From an uncultured Clostridia bacterium (GTDB lineage Bacteria > Bacillota > Clostridia > Oscillospirales > Butyricicoccaceae): a stretch of DNA of 8,008 bases. The DNA is taken from NCBI GenBank assembly GCA_947856675.1, contig CANUCM010000143.1, positions 1 to 8,008 on the forward strand, in the 5' to 3' direction. A program made the position numbers and the translations under genes. The notes beneath the pieces are model-generated. The model saw only the letters and a program-made list of their open reading frames with translations, did no database searches and was not told the DNA's origin. Of the stretch, positions 1 through 5,300 are shown in pieces (position 1 is the stretch's first letter; each line of letters starts with the position of its first letter).

Positions 1-19
1 GCGCTGCTTTCTGCAGCGC
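1..19 (-). terminator. Probable terminator hairpin downstream of ilvE
   Basis: A perfect 7-bp inverted repeat (GCGCTGC, 5-nt loop, GCAGCGC) lies about 20 nt past the ilvE stop codon, read on the minus strand. The position and GC-rich stem fit an intrinsic terminator for ilvE. The expected U-tract would lie outside the window, so the call is incomplete. Confidence 0.45.
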
Positions 20-40
20 CCTTTCCATTGTAAAACAAAA

Positions 41-1105
41 CTATACCCTATATACCCAGCCGTGGGTATCTGCAATCTTCCCGGACTGGATGCCTGTAAT
101 CTCATCGTAAAGGCGCTGCGTAAGGGGGCCAACTGCGCCGCCATTTACCGTAACGCTAATGTCACCATAATGTAGCGATCCGATTGGGGAAACCACCGCA
201 GCCGTGCCGCAACCAAATGCCTCCTCCAGAGTCCCATCGCGCATAGCCGAAACAAGTTCATCCACGCTGAGAAGCCGTTCTTCAACCGGAACGCCCCATT
301 CCTGGAGCAGCGCAATGCAGCTTTTGCGCGTGATGCCCGGCAGCACTGAACCCGTTAGCTTCGGCGTGACCACGGTGCCCGCAATTTTGAACATCACGTT
401 CATGCTGCCCACTTCCTCAATGTATTTGCGCTCCACACCGTCCAGCCATAGCACCTGGGAGAAGCCGAGTTTTTCTGCCCGCACGCCTGCGCGATTTGCT
501 GCCGCATAGTTGCCGCCGCACTTGGCATAGCCCGTGCCGCCGCGGGAGGCGCGGGTGTATTCGTCTTCGACATAGATGCGGATGGGCGCAAAGCCGTCGG
601 GATAATAGCTGCCCGTCGGCGACGCAATGAACACCGCCTTATATGTATGCGAGGCGTGCACGCCCAGCATGGCGTCGGTCGCAATGATGAACGGACGCAG
701 ATACAGCGAAGTGCCCGGCTCAGTGGGGATCCAGTCGCGATCGGCCTTGACCAGCTCCTCCACGCACTGGATGAAGTCTTCCTCACTCAGCGACGCCATG
801 CACATACGCTCGCACGAAGTGCGCATGCGCTGCGCGTTTTTCTCCGGACGGAACAGCAAAATCCGGCCGTCAGCCGCAGGATACGCTTTCATACCCTCGA
901 AAAGCTCCTGCCCGTAATGGAACACCATCGCCGCCGGATCCAGGCACAGCGGCCCGTACGGCACGAGCTGCGCATTGTGCCAGCCCTTTTCCTCGCAATA
1001 ATCCACCGTAACCATGTGATCGCTGAAATACCGGCCGAAGCCCAGGTTGCTCTGGCAGGGCTTCTGACGGGGGCTGCTTGTCAGGGTTTTTTTGATTTCC
1101 AACAT
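41..1105 (-). CDS. ilvE: Branched-chain-amino-acid aminotransferase (BCAT, class IV)
   Basis: This PLP enzyme exchanges the amino group between glutamate and the 2-oxo acids of leucine, isoleucine and valine; it is cytosolic and performs the last step of their synthesis or the first of their breakdown. The 354-residue protein matches the longer BCAT subtype (about 340-360 aa) rather than the roughly 300-aa E. coli type. The segment around K195 (YAKCGGNYA) matches the PLP-lysine region of the family. It is followed by VLWLDG (218-223), the EEVGSMN motif (231-237) and the GCGTAAVV phosphate-binding loop (298-305). The redox CxxC of mammalian BCATs is absent. The start is the ATG at 1105, which has AAGGAGG 8 nt upstream; an in-frame ATG at 1213 lies upstream of the predicted transcript start. 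It appears monocistronic within the window. Whether it serves synthesis or degradation cannot be told from sequence. Confidence 0.95.
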   Translation of the reverse strand: MLEIKKTLTSSPRQKPCQSNLGFGRYFSDHMVTVDYCEEKGWHNAQLVPYGPLCLDPAAMVFHYGQELFEGMKAYPAADGRILLFRPEKNAQRMRTSCERMCMASLSEEDFIQCVEELVKADRDWIPTEPGTSLYLRPFIIATDAMLGVHASHTYKAVFIASPTGSYYPDGFAPIRIYVEDEYTRASRGGTGYAKCGGNYAAANRAGVRAEKLGFSQVLWLDGVERKYIEEVGSMNVMFKIAGTVVTPKLTGSVLPGITRKSCIALLQEWGVPVEERLLSVDELVSAMRDGTLEEAFGCGTAAVVSPIGSLHYGDISVTVNGGAVGPLTQRLYDEITGIQSGKIADTHGWVYRV

Positions 1106-1184
1106 CGTACACGCCTCCTTATATTGATTCCGCGGATTGCCACTTGCACAAAACCTGCGTTTGCGATACCATAAGGTTACTCTC

Positions 1185-1213
1185 AGTATAGCATCCCCCG
1201 GCGTGTTTGACAA
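1185..1213 (-). promoter_or_regulatory. Sigma-A type promoter of ilvE
   Basis: On the minus strand, TTGTCA (1208-1213) and TATACT (1185-1190) are separated by exactly 17 nt. Each hexamer has one mismatch to consensus. Transcription should begin near 1178, giving a leader of roughly 73 nt before the ilvE ATG and excluding the longer start at 1213. Confidence 0.8.
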
Positions 1214-1228
1214 CAGAAAATTTACTGT
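1213..1228. promoter_or_regulatory. 16-bp near-palindrome, candidate operator
   Basis: ACAGAAAATTTACTGT reads the same on both strands except for one A/A mismatched pair (14 of 16 positions symmetric). It begins at the outer base of the ilvE -35 box and lies between the divergent promoters of ilvE and the secreted protein gene. On the minus strand it contains AATTTTCTG, identical to one half of the known CodY consensus AATTTTCWGAAAATT, although the other half does not match. A regulator site is an inference from symmetry and position. Confidence 0.4.
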
Positions 1229-1233
1229 CCTAT

Positions 1234-1262
1234 TTAATTTTTACCGAAATATTTAATATAAC
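1234..1262 (+). promoter_or_regulatory. Possible promoter of the NodB-like protein gene
   Basis: A good -10 box, TATAAC (1257-1262), is preceded at 17 nt by a poor -35, TTAATT (1234-1239), in an AT-rich stretch. An alternative is a perfect TTGACA at 1207-1212 with a weak TATTTA (1231-1236) at 18 nt; that -35 would overlap the ilvE -35 on the opposite strand. I cannot choose between them from sequence. Confidence 0.4.
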
Positions 1263-1305
1263 TTCACACCGTATGTGAAAGTGATGAAAAAAAGGAGGGA
1301 AATCC

Positions 1306-2490
1306 ATGAAACGCCTTGCCGCTGCGGCCATGCTTTTGTTTGTGCTGCTGTCCCTGGTTCCCGCGCCGCGCACGGCAGCGGCGTCCGACGTCATTTTTAC
1401 CGCCGTCAACGACGTGTTTGTGTCCAACCTTTCGGCGGACACCATGCCGGTGCGCATCGGAAGCCAGATGTATGTACCCCACTCCACGCTGGCGCGCCTG
1501 CTGACCGTCAAGACCTATTACAATGAAAAAGAGCAGCGGCTTTTGGTATACAATTTTGATCACGTGCTGACCTTTGACCTGGCCAACAGCATCACCTATG
1601 ACGAAACGGGCGTCGTTTATTCCCACAACGCCGTGCGCCGCAGCGGCACGGTCTTTGTCCCCGCGCCGCTGGTGTGCGAAAAGTTCGGCTACTACTATTC
1701 CTACATCACCAGCGCGCCGCTGGGCCCCGTGGTCCGCATCAATTCCGAGGCGGTCACCGTGCCCGACAGCGTGCTCATCGAAAAGGCGCAGGGCCGCATG
1801 CAGCAGATTTACGACGCCTATATCGCCTCAACTGCGCCCGATCCCGGCGGCCAGACCGATCCCGATCTCCCGCCCGCCGACCCCGACCAGCCCGAGCCGG
1901 GAGACCCCGAATACAGCCCTTCGGTCTACCTTGCCTTTACCGGGGAGCCCGGTTCCGACGCCGGCGCCGTGCTCGACGCCCTGGCCCAGTCGCAGACGAC
2001 CGCCGCCTTTTTCGTATCGGGGGATCTTGCGGCCTGCCGGCAGACGCTGCGGCGCATTTTTTCCGAAGGGCATACCCTCGGCCTGTACGCGCCCGGTCCG
2101 CACACGTCGGCAGAGGCGCTGCTGTCCGGACTGGAACAGCAAAACGAGCTTTTGTCCGAGATTCTGCACACCAAAACCCGGCTGGTTTTCATTCCCGGCT
2201 GCCGCTCCCTTGCGCAAAGCACGCGCGACGCGCTGGCCGCCGCAGGCTACCGCCTGTGGGAGGACAACGTCGACCCGCGCTCGGAGTCGCGCTCCGGCTA
2301 CAGCGTGCGCGTCAATGTGCGCAATATGGTTTCTGGCATGCAGTACAGCGCTGTCGTCAAGCTCTTGTGCAATGCCTCGTCGGCCGAAGCGCTGCCCGGC
2401 ATTGTCAGGGATTTGCAAAGCGCGGGCAGCGAGCTTCTGACCATCCGGGAGTGGGACACCCCCATCAACAGCGCGCGCGAAATCCGCTAG
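1306..2490 (+). CDS. Secreted stalk-domain protein with a catalytically degenerate NodB (polysaccharide deacetylase-like) domain
   Basis: The 394-residue protein starts at an ATG with AAAGGAGGG 6 nt upstream. Residues 1-26 form a signal peptide (KR, hydrophobic core, TAAA). Residues about 30-150 resemble the copper-amine-oxidase-N/stalk domain common in clostridial surface proteins. A Pro/Asp-rich linker spans 177-204. Residues 205-385 follow the NodB fold order: VYLAFTGEPG (207-216), AAFFVSGD (233-240), EGHTLGLY (254-261) and LVFIPGCR (293-300). In active deacetylases the first motif is TFDDG, the second supplies metal-binding HxxxH, and the last carries LxH. Here these read AFTGE, YAPGPH and LTIREW, so the catalytic Asp pair and at least the first metal His are gone. 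I infer a non-catalytic wall-associated or glycan-binding role. It converges on trpB with only 12 nt between stops and no visible terminator. Confidence 0.8.
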   Translation: MKRLAAAAMLLFVLLSLVPAPRTAAASDVIFTAVNDVFVSNLSADTMPVRIGSQMYVPHSTLARLLTVKTYYNEKEQRLLVYNFDHVLTFDLANSITYDETGVVYSHNAVRRSGTVFVPAPLVCEKFGYYYSYITSAPLGPVVRINSEAVTVPDSVLIEKAQGRMQQIYDAYIASTAPDPGGQTDPDLPPADPDQPEPGDPEYSPSVYLAFTGEPGSDAGAVLDALAQSQTTAAFFVSGDLAACRQTLRRIFSEGHTLGLYAPGPHTSAEALLSGLEQQNELLSEILHTKTRLVFIPGCRSLAQSTRDALAAAGYRLWEDNVDPRSESRSGYSVRVNVRNMVSGMQYSAVVKLLCNASSAEALPGIVRDLQSAGSELLTIREWDTPINSAREIR

Positions 2491-2502
2491 GCGCCGCCCG
2501 CT

Positions 2503-3714
2503 CTACAGCCGGCTGCCGTACAGCCGCTCTATCTCCGCGGCGTCCTTGTCGCCCCGGCCGGAAAGATTGACGATGATGATCTGCCCGCGCTCCATTTCCG
2601 GCGCCAGCCTGCACGCATAGGCCAGCGCGTGGGAGCTTTCAATGGCCGGCACAATGCCCTCGGTGCGCGCCAGGAGCAGCATGGCCTGCACAGCCTCGTC
2701 GTCCGTCGCCGCCACATATTCCGCACGCCCCGTATCGCGGTAATAGCAGTGCTCCGGCCCGACGCCCGGGTAATCCAGCCCCGCCGATATGGAATACACC
2801 GGCCGGGGCTGTCCGTTTTCGTCCTGAATCAGGCGGCAGCGGAAGCCGTGGACAATACCCGGCGTACCCAGCGACATGGCTGCGGCGTTGTCCGGCGTGT
2901 CAAGGCCGCGGCCCGCGGCCTCCACTCCCACCATGCGCACGCCCGGATCGTCGTAAAAGGGTGCGAACAGCCCGATTGCATTGGACCCGCCGCCCACACA
3001 CGCCACCAGCACGTCGGGCAGCCGGTGCTCCAGCGCCAGGCACTGCGCCCGCGCTTCCTGCCCGATGACCGACTGGAAAAAGCCCACGATCTCCGGATAC
3101 GGCGCAGGCCCTACGGCCGATCCCATCAGATAATACGTGTCCTGCGGGCTGCGGCACAGCTCTTCAAAGGCAGCGTCGACCGCGTCCTTCAGCGTGCGCG
3201 TGCCGCTCTGCACCGAAACGACCTTTGCCCCCAGCATTTTCATGCGGAACACATTGAGCTGCTGCCGGCGGCAGTCCTCCTCGCCCATATACACGGTGCA
3301 TTTCATTCCAAGCAGCGCGCACACCGTCGCCGTGGCGACGCCGTGCTGCCCTGCGCCCGTTTCCGCAATGATGCGCGTTTTCCCCAGCCGCTGCGCCAAA
3401 AGCGCCTGGCCCACGGCATGGTTGATTTTGTGCGCGCCGGTATAGTTCATGTCCTCCCGCTTTAAATAAATGCGCGCACCGCCCAGGCGTTCGCTCAGCC
3501 GGCGGGCAAAGTAGAGCCCCGACGGCCGGCCGACATACTCGCTCAAAAGCCGGTTGAGCTCTTTGAGAAACCCCTCGTCTGCCACGGCGCTGCGAAAGCC
3601 CTGCTCCACCTCGTCGAGCACGCTTTCCAGCTGCGGCGGGACAAACCGGCCGCCATACTGTCCGAAAAAGCCCTGCGCGTCGGGAAACCGGCGCTCTTTT
3701 TTTGTCTGCTGCAT
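2503..3714 (-). CDS. trpB: Tryptophan synthase beta chain
   Basis: TrpB condenses indole with L-serine to give L-tryptophan, using PLP, normally as an alpha2-beta2 complex with TrpA. The 403-residue protein has the length and motifs of the classical TrpB1 type: an N-terminal GQYGGRFVP (18-26), KREDMNYTGAHKINHA with PLP lysine K96, AETGAGQHG with catalytic glutamate E118, the phosphate loop GGGSNA (241-246), and NLSGRGDKD (383-391). The start chosen is the ATG at 3714, with AAGGAG 9 nt upstream; it gives the usual TrpB amino end. No trpA or other trp gene is adjacent on either side, so this is an orphan trpB, plausibly used to salvage indole or paired with a TrpA encoded elsewhere. A T-box leader sits directly upstream. 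No terminator is evident between its stop and the convergent gene. Confidence 0.96.
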   Translation of the reverse strand: MQQTKKERRFPDAQGFFGQYGGRFVPPQLESVLDEVEQGFRSAVADEGFLKELNRLLSEYVGRPSGLYFARRLSERLGGARIYLKREDMNYTGAHKINHAVGQALLAQRLGKTRIIAETGAGQHGVATATVCALLGMKCTVYMGEEDCRRQQLNVFRMKMLGAKVVSVQSGTRTLKDAVDAAFEELCRSPQDTYYLMGSAVGPAPYPEIVGFFQSVIGQEARAQCLALEHRLPDVLVACVGGGSNAIGLFAPFYDDPGVRMVGVEAAGRGLDTPDNAAAMSLGTPGIVHGFRCRLIQDENGQPRPVYSISAGLDYPGVGPEHCYYRDTGRAEYVAATDDEAVQAMLLLARTEGIVPAIESSHALAYACRLAPEMERGQIIIVNLSGRGDKDAAEIERLYGSRL

Positions 3715-3789
3715 CCTTTCATTCTCCTTTTCCGCCCTGCTTTGCAAGGTCCCGTTTTTGTTGGGAAGTGTTTCTGCATGCGGCGGCGG

Positions 3790-3828
3790 AAAACAAAAAG
3801 CACCCGTCCTCTTTCAAGGACAGGTGCT
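3790..3828 (-). terminator. Intrinsic terminator of the trpB T-box leader
   Basis: On the minus strand, AGCACCTGTCCT pairs over 12 positions with AGGACGGGTGCT (one G-U pair) around a 6-nt loop. The stem is followed by TTTTTGTTTT. Its 5' arm shares the ACCTGTCCT segment with the antiterminator, so the two structures exclude each other, as a transcription-attenuating T-box requires. Confidence 0.92.
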
Positions 3829-4057
3829 GTACCTGCGGTGCCACCTTGATTGGTACGAAACGTACCCTCTTTTTACAGAAATGCCATCACATTCCCCACC
3901 CGATAACGCCGGTGCAGGCGTCGGGAACTACTGAGCGCACAGCGCCGTTCATCCCGCCCTTAGGGGCCCATTTGTCAAAGCCGCATCTCTGCCCGGATTC
4001 CACCGGCCCGGACTCTCTGAAAGCGCGTACTTCGTTTTATCTCCCCGTCAACGGTTT
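3790..4057 (-). ncRNA. T-box riboswitch, tRNA-Trp specific, upstream of trpB
   Basis: This leader RNA reads the charging state of a tRNA and allows transcription of trpB when the tRNA is uncharged. The antiterminator is complete on the minus strand: CAAGG, the 7-nt bulge TGGCACC (3837-3843, the UGGNACC that pairs with the tRNA acceptor end), GCAGGT, loop, ACCTGT, CCTTG. Upstream is a short hairpin, GGTACG-TTT-CGTACC (3852-3866), in the stem III position, and the Stem I region with its AGAGAGTC element near 4015. The probable specifier is UGG at 3968-3970, directly before GCCCC, which can pair with the GGGG near the start of the leader. UGG is the Trp codon, matching the regulated gene. The specifier assignment rests on hand-drawn pairing; AUG or GGG in other registers are less likely. 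Confidence 0.92.
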
Positions 4058-4063
4058 ACAGGC

Positions 4064-4092
4064 ATTATACGCCCATACTTTCACGCTGTCAA
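4064..4092 (-). promoter_or_regulatory. Consensus sigma-A promoter of the trpB T-box transcript
   Basis: A perfect TTGACA (4087-4092) and a perfect TATAAT (4064-4069) are separated by 17 nt on the minus strand. Transcription should start near 4057. Such a strong promoter suits control exerted downstream by attenuation. The -35 box sits inside a short inverted repeat, ACGCT-TGAC-AGCGT (4083-4096). Confidence 0.93.
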
Positions 4093-4113
4093 GCGTTTTT
4101 TGGACAAAGCGCC

Positions 4114-5283
4114 TTATGTAAAGGCCTTGTCGATGTGCACGACGGCATAATACTTGCCGCCTTCCATCGCGGCCACGGCGTCGCGGATGGCCTGCGCCAC
4201 CTGCTCGTCGCTCTGGCGGAAGCCGTGCGGCAGCACCACATCAAAAATCAGGTTGGTGTGCGTCGGCCCCGCCGTCATGCGGAAATCGTGAATGGACACG
4301 CTGGGGTCGATGAGCCGGACAAGCGCCGCGACCTCCGCGCGCTTTTCAAGCGTCAGTTTGTCATCGGTTGCAATGGGGTCCATGTGGATGACGGCCGCCG
4401 CGCAGTAGCGCGCCTGCAGCTCGCGCTCCACATCGTCGATGATGTCGTGCATTTCCATGATATTCGCGTCGCACGGCACTTCGGCATGCAGGGAGATCAT
4501 GCAGCGGCCCGGGCCGTAATCGTGCACGATGAGGTCGTGTATCCCCACGATTTCCCGGTGCGCCAGCACGGTCTGGGCAATGTTTTTCACAAGCTCGGGA
4601 TCCGGCTTCTGCCCCAGCAGCGGGTTGAGCGTGTCCCGCGCCGCGCCGATGCCGCTGTATATGATAAACAGCGCCACCGCCCCGCCCAGCCAGCCGTCCA
4701 GCTGCCAGTCAAAAAAGTGAGCCGCGAGCGTGCCGGCAAGCACCACCGACGTCGCCGTCACATCGCTGAGCGAGTCGGTCGCCGTTGCCTGCATGGCCGA
4801 CGAGGAAATGGCGCGCCCAAGCCTGCGGTTAAACCGGTACATCCACAGCTTGACCGCGATGGACAGCGCCAGAATCACACAGGACACCGCGCTGAAATCC
4901 ACGCCCGTGGGGTGCAGGATTTTGTCAACCGATACCTTGCCCAGCTCAACCCCCGCCAGTATGATTGCCATGCTGACGGCCAGCCCCGCGAGGTATTCCA
5001 CGCGCCCGTGGCCGAACGGATGGTCAAGGTCGGGCTTCTGCCCGGCCATTTTGAACCCGGCCAGCGTGACAATGGACGAGCCGGCGTCCGAGAGGTTGTT
5101 GAAGGCGTCGGCCGTAATGGCTATTGACGAAGTCAGGACCCCCGCCAGAAACTTTGCAGCGCACAGGCACAGGTTGAGCACAATGCCCACAATACCGCTG
5201 AACATTCCATACCGCTGCCGGACTGCTGGATCCTGTGTGTTTTCATGCCCTTTAATGAAGTGCCGAACGAGAAAATCCGTCAA
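4114..5283 (-). CDS. Cation diffusion facilitator (CDF) family metal exporter, possibly for manganese
   Basis: CDF proteins export divalent metals across the cytoplasmic membrane in exchange for protons. The 389-residue protein has the six-helix CDF core, with helix 2 carrying TADAFNNLSD, the family motif HPFGHGRVEYL (88-98), and helix 5 carrying TDSLSD. The metal-site positions read N62/D66 and D170/D174, an ND/DD set associated with MntE-like manganese exporters rather than the HD-containing zinc type; substrate is therefore an inference. The C-terminal dimerisation domain (about 227-304) is followed by a second domain of similar pattern (about 312-387), making the protein some 80-90 residues longer than a typical 300-aa CDF. 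The start is TTG at 5283, with AAAGGTGA 6 nt upstream; the next Met (residue 27) is too close to helix 1. It lies 17 nt after the SLH protein gene and probably shares its transcript. No metal riboswitch is visible. Confidence 0.9.
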   Translation of the reverse strand: MTDFLVRHFIKGHENTQDPAVRQRYGMFSGIVGIVLNLCLCAAKFLAGVLTSSIAITADAFNNLSDAGSSIVTLAGFKMAGQKPDLDHPFGHGRVEYLAGLAVSMAIILAGVELGKVSVDKILHPTGVDFSAVSCVILALSIAVKLWMYRFNRRLGRAISSSAMQATATDSLSDVTATSVVLAGTLAAHFFDWQLDGWLGGAVALFIIYSGIGAARDTLNPLLGQKPDPELVKNIAQTVLAHREIVGIHDLIVHDYGPGRCMISLHAEVPCDANIMEMHDIIDDVERELQARYCAAAVIHMDPIATDDKLTLEKRAEVAALVRLIDPSVSIHDFRMTAGPTHTNLIFDVVLPHGFRQSDEQVAQAIRDAVAAMEGGKYYAVVHIDKAFT

Positions 5284-5300
5284 TTTTGCTCACCTTTCCA

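Noticed and set aside
1117..1176. CCTTAT and ATAAGG repeat in the ilvE leader that could pair and mask the ribosome binding site
   Set aside because: Only 6 bp across a loop of nearly 50 nt; likely by chance, with no other supporting structure.
1106..1213. N-terminal extension of ilvE from an ATG at 1213
   Set aside because: The codons lie across the predicted -35/-10 promoter, and the ATG at 1105 has a strong AAGGAGG at the right distance.
3715..3747. TTG start 11 codons upstream of the chosen trpB start
   Set aside because: The ATG at 3714 has AAGGAG upstream and gives the usual TrpB amino end; the extension would itself contain that ribosome binding site.
4111..4125. GCCTT-TACAT-AAGGC hairpin at the CDF gene stop as a terminator
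   Set aside because: The stem is 5 bp and is followed by GCTTTGTCC rather than a U-run, so it is not convincing.
4135..5127. Long plus-strand open frame antisense to the CDF exporter gene
   Set aside because: It is rich in Arg, His and Pro, has no domain pattern, and is the expected by-product of GC-rich codon use in the real gene opposite. The same holds for the long frames opposite trpB (2629-3465) and inside the NodB-like gene (1574-2570).
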